Of a DNA stretch of 64,000 nt, positions 23,222-32,087 are shown in pieces. How positions within the stretch are numbered: position 1 is the first letter of the stretch; each line of letters starts with the position of its first letter. Source of the stretch: Cellulomonas xylanilytica (lineage in GTDB: Bacteria > Actinomycetota > Actinomycetes > Actinomycetales > Cellulomonadaceae); the NCBI RefSeq assembly GCF_007989805.1, contig NZ_BJUB01000009.1, positions 62,001-126,000 on the forward strand. Reading direction: 5' to 3'. The position numbers and the translations under genes are program-made. The notes under the pieces are model-generated. The model ran no database searches and was not told the origin of the DNA. It worked only from the letters and a program-made list of their open reading frames with translations.

Positions 23222-26200
23222 ATGACCGGCGTCGTGACGGAGACCGAGGAGGCGTCGAGCGCGGAGGACCGGCGACCGCCCACGGGACAACCTGCGCGGC
23301 TGGACGACCGGTGGCCTGACCGGTTCGCCGCGGTCATGTTCGTCGCGAGCGCGCTGGTCCTGGTCACGGCGGCGATCCCGCCGCTGCGGCAGTACTTCAT
23401 GCGGTCCGACGACGTCGTCTCGACGCTGACCATCCCGATCATCCCCAACATCGTCTACGCGGCGCTGCTGGCCTGCGTCGCGGTCGCGCTGCACCGGCGG
23501 CTGCGTGCGGCGTGGTGGGTGCTGGTGATCTGGTGGCTGCTCCTGCCGCAGGTGGGGCGGATCAGTGAGCTGGCCGACGGCGGGTCGCTGCTGAACGTGG
23601 CGGGGCTGGTCCTGGTCACGGCGGGGCTCGTGGTCGCGTTCCGGGCGCGGCCGCAGTTCAGCGCGCGGACAGTCCGCGGCAGCTTCTGGCGGGCTCTGGC
23701 GTTCTTCCTCGCCGGCGGGGCGGTCATGCTGTTCGTCGGGGCGTGGCTGGTGACCCGGTTCGGGAACGCGCCCGACAGCGGGTCGGCGGCGTTCTTCGTG
23801 TGGGACGCCATGATCGGCGACCTGGGCGGGATCGACACGTCGAGTGACGCGACGGCCCCGTGGTGGGTGCGCGGCATCCTCAACCTGCTGGGCGCCGCGA
23901 CCGTCGTGGGCGCCACCGTCCTGCTGTTCCGGTCGCCGTCGTACACGCGGACGCTCGACGCGGCCGACGAGGCGCGCATCCGCACGTTGCTGCGGCAGTT
24001 CGGGTCCGAGGACTCGCTGGGCTACTTCGCGACCCGTCGGGACAAGGCGGTGGTGTGGGAGTCGGGGGACGCGGCGACCGCGCGGGCCGGGGTGTCCTAC
24101 CGGGTGGTCGGCTCGGTCAGCCTGGCCAGCGGCAACCCGGTGGGGGACCCGCTGCACTGGCCGGCGGCGATCGAGCAGTGGCGTCGGCAGGCGCGGGCGA
24201 ACGGCTGGTCGCTGGCGGTCATGGGTGCGGGCACGGCGGGCGCGGTGGCCTACACGGACGCGGGGCTGACGGCGTGGGAGATCGGCGACGAGGCGATCCT
24301 GGACATGCGGTCGTTCTCGCTGACCGGTCCGGGCATGAAGGCGGTGCGGCAGTCGGTGACCCGGCTGCAGCGCAAGGGCTACACCACGCGCGTGACCAAG
24401 CACCAGGCGCTCGACGCGGCGCAGTTCGCTGCGCTCGACGCGGCGGCGGCGCAGTGGCGCGGCGACGGTGGCGACGAGCGCGGGTTCTCGATGGCCCTCG
24501 GTCGGCTGGGTGACCGGCTGGACGGCGAGTGCGTGCTGGTGGAGGCGTTCGACGGCGACGGGCACCTGCGCGGGTTCCTCAGCTTCGTGCCGTGGGGCCG
24601 CACGGGGGTGTCGCTGGACCTGATGCGTCGTGACCCGACGGCCGACAACGGCCTGGTCGAGCTCATGGTCTCCTCGCTCGCGGAGCGTGCGGCGCAGTTC
24701 GGCGCGGGTCGGGTGTCGCTGAACTTCGCGATGTTCCGGGAGGCGTTCGAGCGCGGTGCCGAGGTCGGTGCGGGCCCGATCGCGCGGCTGTGGCGGCAGT
24801 CGCTGGTGCTGGCCAGCCGGAACTGGCAGCTGGAGTCCCTGTACCGCTCGAACGCCAAGTACCAGCCGGAGTGGCAGCCGCGGTTCATCTGCTTCGAGTA
24901 CACCTCGGACCTGCCTCGCGTCGGGACGGCCGCGGGCAACGCCGAGGGGTTCCTCACGCGACCGTCGCTGAAGCTGCTGAACCGTCGCGGGCACGCCGAG
25001 GACGCCCTGGACCGCGCGGGCGAGGACTACGCGGCGCAGGTCGTGGCGCAGATCCCCGTCGCGGCGGACGCGGTGGAGGAGGCGATGTCGGCGCACAAGC
25101 TGCCGGAGCAGCAGCGCGTCCGTCGCGCCAAGGCGGACCGGCTGCGGGCCCGGGGCATCGACCCGTACCCGGTCACGTACCCGCGCACCCACACGCTCGC
25201 GGCCGTCCGCGACGAGGCGGGCGACCTTCCGCCGGACACGGCCACCGGGCGGCAGGTCAGCGTGACGGGCCGGCTCATCCGCAAGCGTGACGGCGGAAGG
25301 CTCGGCTTCGGCACGCTGCGCGACGGCAGCGGCGACCTGCAGGTGATGGTGGGCGCGGACGTCGTGAGCGCCGACGACCTCGAGCTGTGGCGCCACGACG
25401 TCGACCTGGGCGACCACATAGGTGTCACCGGCGAGGTCGTCACCACGCGCCGCGGGGAGCTGTCCGTGCGTGCGGAGTCGCTGGCGATCACCAGCAAGTC
25501 CCTGCGACCGCTGCCCGACAAGCACAAGGGCCTGACCGACCCCGAGGCCCGCATCCGCGCCCGGTACGTCGACCTGATCGTCCGGCCGGCCGCCCGGGAC
25601 ATCGCCTACACGCGGGCCACCGTCGTGCGCAGCATCCGCGACTCCCTGCACGCGCGCGGGTTCACCGAGGTGGAGACCCCGGTGCTGCAGACCATCCACG
25701 GCGGCGCCAACGCCCGGCCGTTCGAGACGCACATCAACGCCTACGACCTGGACCTCTACCTGCGGATCGCCACGGAGCTGCACCTCAAGCGGCTCGTCGT
25801 GGGCGGCATGGAGAAGGTCTTCGAGGTGGGGCGGCAGTTCCGCAACGAGGGCGTCGACTTCAAGCACAACCCGGAGTTCACGTCGCTCGAGGTCTACGAG
25901 ACCTACGGCGACTACGACACGATGCGCGTGCTCACCCAGGAGATGATCCAGGAGGCCGCCGTGGCCGTGCACGGGGCACCGGTCGCGCGCCGGGCCGACG
26001 CCGACGGCAGGATCACCGAGTACGACCTGTCCGGGACCTGGCCCGTCAAGACGATCTGCCAGGCCGTCTCGGAGAAGCTCGGCGACCAGGTCACCGCGGA
26101 CACGCCGCTGGCCACGCTGCACCGGCACGCCGACGCGATCGGGCTCGACCTGGACCCGGACGCCACCTGGGGCGTGGTCCTCGAGGAGATCTACGGCGAG

Positions 26201-26581
26201 CTATGCGAGAGCACGACGACGACGCCCGTCTTCTACACCGACTTCCCCAAGGAGAACTCGCCGCTGACCCGCGAGCACCGGGTGGACCCGCGGCTGGCCG
26301 AGAAGTGGGACCTGGTGATCTTCGCGGCCGAGCAGGGCACCGCCTACTCCGAGCTGGTGGACCCGCTCGAGCAGCGCCGCCGCCTCGTCGCCCAGTCGCT
26401 GCTGGCCGCGGCCGGCGACCCGGAGGCCATGCAGGTCGACGAGGACTTCCTCACCGCCCTGGAGTACGCCATGCCGCCGACCGGTGGCATGGGCCTGGGC
26501 GTGGACCGGCTCGTCATGAACCTGACCGGGCTGAGCATCCGCGACACGATCCTGTTCCCCCTGACCCGCCCCACCCGCTGA
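23222..26581 (+). CDS. lysX: Bifunctional lysylphosphatidylglycerol synthetase / lysyl-tRNA synthetase LysX
   Basis: 1119 residues, close to mycobacterial LysX. The N-terminal half has six or seven membrane helices followed by an MprF-type DUF2156 transferase (FRSPSYTRTLDAADEARIRT, GDPLHWPAAIEQW). From about residue 625 (MSAHKLPEQQRVRRAKADRL) it is a complete lysyl-tRNA synthetase: an OB-fold, then class II motif 1 GFTEVETPVLQTIHGGANAR (motif region), motif 2 FRNEGVDFKHNPEFT and motif 3 GGMGLGVDRLVMNLTG. The enzyme charges tRNA-Lys and moves lysine to phosphatidylglycerol, reducing the surface negative charge and giving resistance to cationic peptides. ATG 23222; its stop converges on the next gene with a 3-bp gap. 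Confidence 0.96.
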   Translation: MTGVVTETEEASSAEDRRPPTGQPARLDDRWPDRFAAVMFVASALVLVTAAIPPLRQYFMRSDDVVSTLTIPIIPNIVYAALLACVAVALHRRLRAAWWVLVIWWLLLPQVGRISELADGGSLLNVAGLVLVTAGLVVAFRARPQFSARTVRGSFWRALAFFLAGGAVMLFVGAWLVTRFGNAPDSGSAAFFVWDAMIGDLGGIDTSSDATAPWWVRGILNLLGAATVVGATVLLFRSPSYTRTLDAADEARIRTLLRQFGSEDSLGYFATRRDKAVVWESGDAATARAGVSYRVVGSVSLASGNPVGDPLHWPAAIEQWRRQARANGWSLAVMGAGTAGAVAYTDAGLTAWEIGDEAILDMRSFSLTGPGMKAVRQSVTRLQRKGYTTRVTKHQALDAAQFAALDAAAAQWRGDGGDERGFSMALGRLGDRLDGECVLVEAFDGDGHLRGFLSFVPWGRTGVSLDLMRRDPTADNGLVELMVSSLAERAAQFGAGRVSLNFAMFREAFERGAEVGAGPIARLWRQSLVLASRNWQLESLYRSNAKYQPEWQPRFICFEYTSDLPRVGTAAGNAEGFLTRPSLKLLNRRGHAEDALDRAGEDYAAQVVAQIPVAADAVEEAMSAHKLPEQQRVRRAKADRLRARGIDPYPVTYPRTHTLAAVRDEAGDLPPDTATGRQVSVTGRLIRKRDGGRLGFGTLRDGSGDLQVMVGADVVSADDLELWRHDVDLGDHIGVTGEVVTTRRGELSVRAESLAITSKSLRPLPDKHKGLTDPEARIRARYVDLIVRPAARDIAYTRATVVRSIRDSLHARGFTEVETPVLQTIHGGANARPFETHINAYDLDLYLRIATELHLKRLVVGGMEKVFEVGRQFRNEGVDFKHNPEFTSLEVYETYGDYDTMRVLTQEMIQEAAVAVHGAPVARRADADGRITEYDLSGTWPVKTICQAVSEKLGDQVTADTPLATLHRHADAIGLDLDPDATWGVVLEEIYGELCESTTTTPVFYTDFPKENSPLTREHRVDPRLAEKWDLVIFAAEQGTAYSELVDPLEQRRRLVAQSLLAAAGDPEAMQVDEDFLTALEYAMPPTGGMGLGVDRLVMNLTGLSIRDTILFPLTRPTR

Positions 26582-26584
26582 GCG

Positions 26585-26977
26585 TCAGGCGGCGGCCCGC
26601 TTCTTCTCGACGCGGTTGCGCAGGAGGATCAGGGGCAGCACGAGCGTCCCGATCATGGTGACGATCCAGACCGTGAACGAGCCGAGCACCCACGCGGTCG
26701 CGCCGTCGATGGTCAGGCCGTCCCCGATCAGCGTCGCGACGAACAGGGCGGCCACCGTCGAGACGAGGCCGACCGCGCCGGTGAGCGCGTTGGCGTACTT
26801 GCGGGACATCACCAGGAACCACGGCGTGAGGATGCTCTGCAGCACCGCGAACACCACGACGACGACCAGGAAGCCCGAGGCCGTCACGGTGAACCCGTCG
26901 ACGAGCAACGACGCGATCCACAGCCCGAGCGCCGCGGAGGCCAGGAAGATGAACGCGCGGATGAGGAAGACGACCAT
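26585..26977 (-). CDS. Phage holin family (DUF/4-TM) membrane protein
   Basis: 130 residues, four membrane helices, e.g. FLASAALGLWIASLLVDGF and VVVVVFAVLQSILTP, with a short basic C terminus. It matches the 'phage holin family' of small chromosomal membrane proteins (PF04020-like), which are normally not phage-encoded; function unknown. No lytic genes are nearby. Starts at ATG 26977. Confidence 0.82.
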   Translation of the reverse strand: MVVFLIRAFIFLASAALGLWIASLLVDGFTVTASGFLVVVVVFAVLQSILTPWFLVMSRKYANALTGAVGLVSTVAALFVATLIGDGLTIDGATAWVLGSFTVWIVTMIGTLVLPLILLRNRVEKKRAAA

Positions 26978-27138
26978 CGGATCGGTGCTCCTTCTCGTGG
27001 CGGGCGGGAGCGGGTGCCGGGCCCTGCGCCTCACCCTAGAGATCCGGCGCGCGGGACCGCCAGGGTCTGACCAGGACGTTCGTGATGCGTGATCGCCCCG
27101 TCATGACCAGTTCACACCGGGCGGCTAACGTGGCGCGG

Positions 27139-29616
27139 GTGACGGAGAACTCGACACCCACCCCCATCGCCACCCCCGAGCACACCGTGGACGGTTTCGT
27201 CCGCGAGTTCCTGCGGGAGCTGAACTTCGGGCAGGGCACCGATCTGACCCGCGCCTCGGTGAACGACAAGTACCTCGCCATGGCGCGCACGGTCCGCCAC
27301 TACCTCATGGTCCGGTGGCTGGCCACGCTGCGCCGGCAGTACCAGATCCAGGCGAAGTCGGTCGCGTACCTGTCGGCGGAGTTCCTCCTGGGCCGGCAGC
27401 TGGACAACGCCCTGCTCGCCGCGGACCTGGACGAGGTCGTCGAGGAGGGGCTGGCGTCCCTCGGCATCGACCTGGCCGAGCTGCGCGAGGCCGAGGTCGA
27501 GCCCGGCCTCGGCAACGGTGGCCTCGGGCGCCTCGCGGCGTGCTTCATCGACTCGCTCGCGACGATGAACGTGCCCTGCATCGGCTACGGCATCCGCTAC
27601 GAGTACGGGATCTTCCGGCAGACGTTCGTCGACGGCTGGCAGGTGGAGAAGCCCGACAACTGGCTGGCCCTCGGTTCCCCGTGGGAGTTCCCGCACCCCG
27701 AGTCCGCCGTGACCGTCGACTTCGGCGGGCACACCGAGCACTACGACGACGACGGCGTCACGCGGTCGCGCTGGGTGCCGGGCTGGAGCGTCCTCGGTGT
27801 CCCGTACAACTACATGGTCCCGGGCTTCGAGAACGGGCGCGTCAACACCCTGCGCCTGTGGAGCGCCCGTGCGACGCGCGCGTTCGACCTGGAGATCTTC
27901 AACGCCGGCGACTACGCGCAGGCCGTCCGCGCGCAGACGTTCGCCGAGAACATCTCCAAGGTCCTCTACCCGGAGGACTCCACGCCGCAGGGCAAGGAGC
28001 TGCGGCTCCAGCAGCAGTACTTCTTCGTCGCGTGCTCGCTGCGCGACTTCCTGGACCAGGTGCTGCCGCAGGACTTCGACCTGAAGAACCTGCCCGACCG
28101 CATCGTCTTCCAGCTCAACGACACCCACCCCGTCATCGCGATCCCCGAGCTCATGCGGATCCTCGTCGACGAGCGCGGCTGGGAATGGGACGACGCCTGG
28201 GCCATCACGCAGAAGTGCTTCGCGTACACCTGCCACACGCTGCTGCCCGAGGCCCTCGAGGTCTGGTCGGTGGAGCTCCTGGGCAAGCTGCTGCCTCGCC
28301 ACCTCGAGATCATCTACAAGATCAACGAGGACTTCATGGCCGAGCTGCGCGAGGCCTACCCGGACGACGAGCTGCGCGTGCGCCGCATGTCGATCATCGC
28401 CGAGTACCCCGAGCGCGCCGTCCGCATGGCCTACCTGGCCACGGTCGCGGGCGCCAAGGTCAACGGCGTGGCCGCGCTGCACTCGCAGCTGCTCAAGGAC
28501 AAGGTCCTGCACGACTTCTCCGACCACTACCCGGACAAGTTCACCAACGTCACCAACGGGGTCACCCCGCGCCGCTTCCTGCGGCTGGCCAACCCGGAGC
28601 TGTCGGAGCTGATCACCTCGGCGATCGGCGACGGCTGGGTCACCGACCTGGACAAGCTCCAGGAGCTCGAGCCGCTGGCCGACGACGCCGACTTCCGGCA
28701 GGCGTTCCGGGACGTCAAGCGCGCGAACAAGCTCCGGCTGGTCGACGTGCTGGCGGAGCGGGACGGCATCACGTTCGACCCGGAGACGATGCTCGACGTC
28801 ATGGTCAAGCGCCTGCACGAGTACAAGCGCCAGACGTTGAAGCTCCTGCACGTCGTCACGCTCTACGACCAGGTGAGGTCCGGGGCCGTGAAGATCGAGG
28901 ACATCACGCCGCGCACCTTCGCGTTCGGCGCCAAGGCGGCTCCCGGCTACCGGATGGCCAAGCAGACGATCGGGCTGATCAACGCCGTCGGGCGGACCAT
29001 CAACAGCGATCCCGCGCTGCAGGGCCGGCTCACCGTGGCGTTCCCCGCCAACTACAACGTCACGCTGGCCGAGAAGCTCATCCCCGCGGCGGACCTGTCC
29101 GAGCAGATCTCCCTGGCCGGCAAGGAGGCGTCCGGCACGGGCAACATGAAGTTCGCGCTCAACGGCGCCCTGACCATCGGCACCGACGACGGCGCGAACG
29201 TCGAGATCAGGGAGCTCGTCGGCGACGACAACTTCTTCCTGTTCGGTCTGCTGGAGCCCGAGGTCGCCGAGATCGTGGAGCGCGGGTACCACCCGACGTC
29301 CTACTACGAGGAGAACCGCTCGCTGCGGCACGCGCTCGACCTGATCGCGTCCGGGCACTTCTCCGGCGGCGACCGGGCGACGTTCGAGCCGATCGTGTCC
29401 AACCTGCTGTCCGAGGACCGGTTCCTGGTGCTGGCCGACTACCAGGCCTACATCGACGCGCAGGAGCGGGTCGACGAGGCCTACGCGGACACCGAGGCGT
29501 GGACGCGTTCCGCGGTGCTCAACGTGGCCCGCTCGGGCTTCTTCTCCTCCGACCGCAGCATGCGCGACTACATCGACCGCATCTGGCACACCCACCCAGT
29601 GCCGCCGGAGCGCTGA
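27139..29616 (+). CDS. glgP: Glycogen/starch/alpha-glucan phosphorylase
   Basis: 825 residues from GTG 27139 (further upstream in-frame starts add a non-conserved tail). It cuts alpha-1,4-glucan ends with phosphate to give glucose-1-phosphate, using pyridoxal phosphate. Family blocks: YLSAEFLLGRQLDNALL, GNGGLGRLAACFIDSLAT, FQLNDTHPVIAIPELMR, KRLHEYKRQTLKLLH, and the PLP-lysine motif EASGTGNMKFALNGALTIG with TDDGANVEI. Monocistronic, cytoplasmic. A 13-bp hairpin 52 bp after the stop probably ends the transcript. Confidence 0.96.
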   Translation: MTENSTPTPIATPEHTVDGFVREFLRELNFGQGTDLTRASVNDKYLAMARTVRHYLMVRWLATLRRQYQIQAKSVAYLSAEFLLGRQLDNALLAADLDEVVEEGLASLGIDLAELREAEVEPGLGNGGLGRLAACFIDSLATMNVPCIGYGIRYEYGIFRQTFVDGWQVEKPDNWLALGSPWEFPHPESAVTVDFGGHTEHYDDDGVTRSRWVPGWSVLGVPYNYMVPGFENGRVNTLRLWSARATRAFDLEIFNAGDYAQAVRAQTFAENISKVLYPEDSTPQGKELRLQQQYFFVACSLRDFLDQVLPQDFDLKNLPDRIVFQLNDTHPVIAIPELMRILVDERGWEWDDAWAITQKCFAYTCHTLLPEALEVWSVELLGKLLPRHLEIIYKINEDFMAELREAYPDDELRVRRMSIIAEYPERAVRMAYLATVAGAKVNGVAALHSQLLKDKVLHDFSDHYPDKFTNVTNGVTPRRFLRLANPELSELITSAIGDGWVTDLDKLQELEPLADDADFRQAFRDVKRANKLRLVDVLAERDGITFDPETMLDVMVKRLHEYKRQTLKLLHVVTLYDQVRSGAVKIEDITPRTFAFGAKAAPGYRMAKQTIGLINAVGRTINSDPALQGRLTVAFPANYNVTLAEKLIPAADLSEQISLAGKEASGTGNMKFALNGALTIGTDDGANVEIRELVGDDNFFLFGLLEPEVAEIVERGYHPTSYYEENRSLRHALDLIASGHFSGGDRATFEPIVSNLLSEDRFLVLADYQAYIDAQERVDEAYADTEAWTRSAVLNVARSGFFSSDRSMRDYIDRIWHTHPVPPER

Positions 29617-29651
29617 CCTGGAGCGCAGCGGAGGGTGGGGCGCGCAGCGCT

Positions 29652-29776
29652 CCGCCCGTAGCGGAGCGGAAGGTCAGCGCGACCACAGGAACAGGCGCTG
29701 ACCTTCCGTACCCGCGACAGGTGGGGGCGCGCCAGCGCACCCGCCCGTAGCGGAGCGGAAGGTCAGCGCGACCACA
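29652..29776 (+). repeat. Two 36-bp direct repeats with hairpin, after glgP
   Basis: The same 36 bp (beginning CCGCCCGTAGCGGAGCGGAA) occurs at 29652-29687 and 29741-29776. Within it GGAAGGTCAGCGC (29668-29680) is followed by its exact inverted complement GCGCTGACCTTCC (29695-29707), a 13-bp stem with a 14-base loop. A related GCAGCGGAGGGTGG precedes the first copy. The hairpin can act as the glgP terminator; the duplication resembles a small intergenic repeat family. No gene lies between 29617 and 29881. Confidence 0.75.
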
Positions 29777-29881
29777 AGCACAGGCGCGGTGGTGAGGCAC
29801 CAGGAGAGGGTGCCTCACGACCGCGTCGTGACGCTCACTCCTCGGACGTTGCTGCGTGGTGGCGGGGCCTACCCTTGTCGC

Positions 29882-30298
29882 GTGACACCCGCGAAGAAGT
29901 CCCAGGAGATGAAGGCGTCCACGGCCGCCGCCAAGCTCGACGTGTACCTGCCGGCGACTCCGGAGGACTTCCAGAACCGGATGATCACGCGTGACGAGCT
30001 GACGGAGCTGCAGCGCACGCCTCCGCAGTGGCTGGTGGACCTGCGTCGCGACGGGCCGCACCCGCGCAGCGTCATCGCCGGCCGGCTGCGCATCTCGATC
30101 AGCGGCCTGGCCCGCGGCGGGATCACGGACCCGCTGACCACCGAGGAGATCGAGGCGCTGCAGGCGGAGCCGCCGACCTGGCTGGTGCGCGAGCGCGAGA
30201 TCGCGGCGCAGGTGCGCCTCGAGGAGCGGCTGCAGGAGTCCCGCGAGGCGGACCGCAAGGCCGAGGCCGACCGCAAGGCGGCCGCGAAGAAGGACTGA
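29882..30298 (+). CDS. DUF5997 family protein
   Basis: 138 residues from GTG 29882. The sequence KKSQEMKASTAAAKLDVYLP, RDELTELQRTPPQWLVDLR, GPHPRSVIAGRLRISISGLA and EEPPTWLVRE-like segments match a small actinobacterial family (DUF5997), followed by a Lys/Glu/Ala coiled tail. Function unknown; the repeated RxPPxWL units and the GRLRISISGLARGG helix-turn-helix-like stretch suggest nucleic-acid contact. Single gene. Confidence 0.8.
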   Translation: MTPAKKSQEMKASTAAAKLDVYLPATPEDFQNRMITRDELTELQRTPPQWLVDLRRDGPHPRSVIAGRLRISISGLARGGITDPLTTEEIEALQAEPPTWLVREREIAAQVRLEERLQESREADRKAEADRKAAAKKD

Positions 30299-30326
30299 CG
30301 GGCGTCGACCACCCCGCCGGGACGCG

Positions 30327-31856
30327 TCACAGACCGCCGCGGGGCGGTTCGAAGTCGGGGACCAGCACCGGTGTCTCGCGGTTGAGGGACTCGCCGCGGA
30401 AGAACGGGCGCAGCGAGAGCCGGGCGGCGCACGCGACCATGAGCGGCACGCCGAGCGCGAGCATCCCGACGCCGATGACGAACACCCCGCCGACGCCGCC
30501 GAAGCTGGTGTACCCGTACTCGGGGTCGAGCATGTCCCGGGCAGAGATGCCGAACGCCCACACCATCCCCGCGCCGCCGAGCACCGGGAACAGGCCGCGC
30601 AGGAAGAAGTTGCGGGTGCTGCGGAAGATCGACCGCCAGAAGTACGCGACGCACGCGAACGCGGTCACGGCGTAGTAGAACGCCACGGCGAGGCCCAGCG
30701 ACGCGATCGAGTCGAACAGTGCGTCCTCGCTGAGCAGCTTGAGCACGATGTAGAACACGCCCGCGGTGACGCCCATGACGATGGTGGAGAACGAGGGCGT
30801 CTTGAACACCGGGTGCACGCGCGCGAACTGCCCGGGCACCGCCTTGTAGACGGCCATCGCCAGGGTGCCGCGGGCGGTCGGCAGGATCGTGGTCTGGGTC
30901 GATGCGGTGGCGGACACCGCGATGACGAGCAGGAGGACGAACGCCATCACGGGGCCGAGCATCGGTCCGCCCAGCACGGTGACGACGTCGTCGATGTTGG
31001 CTTCGTTGTTCAGGCCGATCCCCGTGGTACCGAACCCCGCGTACGCCTGCACCGCCACGGCGACCAGGCAGTAGGTGACCAGCAGGATGACGGTGGCCAG
31101 CACCGCGGCGCGCCCCGGGGTGCGTGCGAGGTCCTTGGTCTCCTCGTTGACCGCCAGGCACGCGTCCCAGCCCCAGTAGATGAACAGGCAGAGGATGACG
31201 GCGGCCGCGATGGCCGACGAGGTCAGTCCCACCGGGCTGAACCACGACCACTCCGGCAGGACGGCCTGCGGCCCGGCGGTCCCCGCGTAGACCTTCCAGA
31301 GCGCCAGGATGCTCAGCCCGCCGAGCACGATGAACTGGAACACGACGAGCACGTTCTGCAGCCGCTCGCTGACGATGATCCCGCGGTAGCTGACCCAGGT
31401 CATCGCCGCGATGAAGCCGACCCCGAGGAGCAGGACCGCGATGCGGCTCTCGGCGACCTGGTCGAGGCCGAACGCGCGCAGGAAGTAGACGGCCGCGACC
31501 TCCGCGACGTTGGCCAGCACGATGATCCCGGAGACGGCGACGCCCCAGCCGCCCATCCAGCCGACCCAGGGCCCGAGCGCCTTGGAGCCCCACGTGAACG
31601 TGGTCCCGCAGTCCGGCATGACGGAGTTGAGCTCGCGGTACGCAATGGCCGTCAGCAGCATCGGGACGAACGCGATGAGGAACATGGCCGGCGACTTCTC
31701 ACCGACCGCGAGGACGACGTAGCCGAGCGTGGCCGCCAGCGAGTAGGCCGGGGCCGTCGACGCGAGGCCGATGACGGTGTTGCCCCAGAGCCCGAGGCTC
31801 CCGGAGCTCAGCCCTTTGGTGGGCGCAGGGGACTCGTCGGTCACGGCACTGCTCAT
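30327..31856 (-). CDS. APC superfamily amino-acid permease
   Basis: 509 residues, about twelve membrane helices. The APC pattern starts with GSLGLWGNTVIGLASTAPAY (helix 1 substrate loop) and continues with EGKSPAMF-type and CGTTFTWGSKALGPWVGWMG segments, and WGWDACLAVNEETKDLARTP in the cytoplasmic loop, all typical of amino-acid/polyamine transporters. ATG 31856; the short first residues are hydrophilic. A perfect 13-bp inverted repeat lies 84-136 bp upstream. Substrate unknown. Confidence 0.9.
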   Translation of the reverse strand: MSSAVTDESPAPTKGLSSGSLGLWGNTVIGLASTAPAYSLAATLGYVVLAVGEKSPAMFLIAFVPMLLTAIAYRELNSVMPDCGTTFTWGSKALGPWVGWMGGWGVAVSGIIVLANVAEVAAVYFLRAFGLDQVAESRIAVLLLGVGFIAAMTWVSYRGIIVSERLQNVLVVFQFIVLGGLSILALWKVYAGTAGPQAVLPEWSWFSPVGLTSSAIAAAVILCLFIYWGWDACLAVNEETKDLARTPGRAAVLATVILLVTYCLVAVAVQAYAGFGTTGIGLNNEANIDDVVTVLGGPMLGPVMAFVLLLVIAVSATASTQTTILPTARGTLAMAVYKAVPGQFARVHPVFKTPSFSTIVMGVTAGVFYIVLKLLSEDALFDSIASLGLAVAFYYAVTAFACVAYFWRSIFRSTRNFFLRGLFPVLGGAGMVWAFGISARDMLDPEYGYTSFGGVGGVFVIGVGMLALGVPLMVACAARLSLRPFFRGESLNRETPVLVPDFEPPRGGL

Positions 31857-31939
31857 CGGACCTCCCGGCTCGCGTCGTCGCGGTGCCCCCGGAACCGGAC
31901 AGTACTCCCGCGCCGCCGCCGCGTCCCCGACACGACGCC

Positions 31940-31992
31940 GAACCCGACATGGCGACCGCGACGAGGCCCATGACGTCACCCATGTCGGGTTC
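31940..31992. promoter_or_regulatory. 13-bp inverted repeat upstream of the permease
   Basis: GAACCCGACATGG (31940-31952) is exactly complementary to CCATGTCGGGTTC (31980-31992) with a 27-base spacer. It lies upstream of the permease start and downstream (3') of the LysR-like gene region on the same strand. It could be a pair of operator half-sites or a terminator stem. Confidence 0.5.
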
Positions 31993-32087
31993 GACCGGGC
32001 TCGCGCGTCGGTCGGGCCCTGCGGCATCTAAGGCTTGGTCGCGGTTTGGCGGGGACCGTGGGCAGCGGGCCGGCGGTGGTGGTGGGG

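Noticed and set aside
22661..26128. Very long minus-strand frame opposite lysX, and similar frames opposite ptsI, glgP and clpB
   Set aside because: They are Arg/Pro/Gly/Ala/His-rich shadows produced by high third-position GC; the other strand holds complete enzymes with catalytic motifs.
26585..26977. Prophage lysis gene
   Set aside because: The 'holin family' label belongs to a common chromosomal four-helix family; no endolysin, spanin or other phage genes are nearby.
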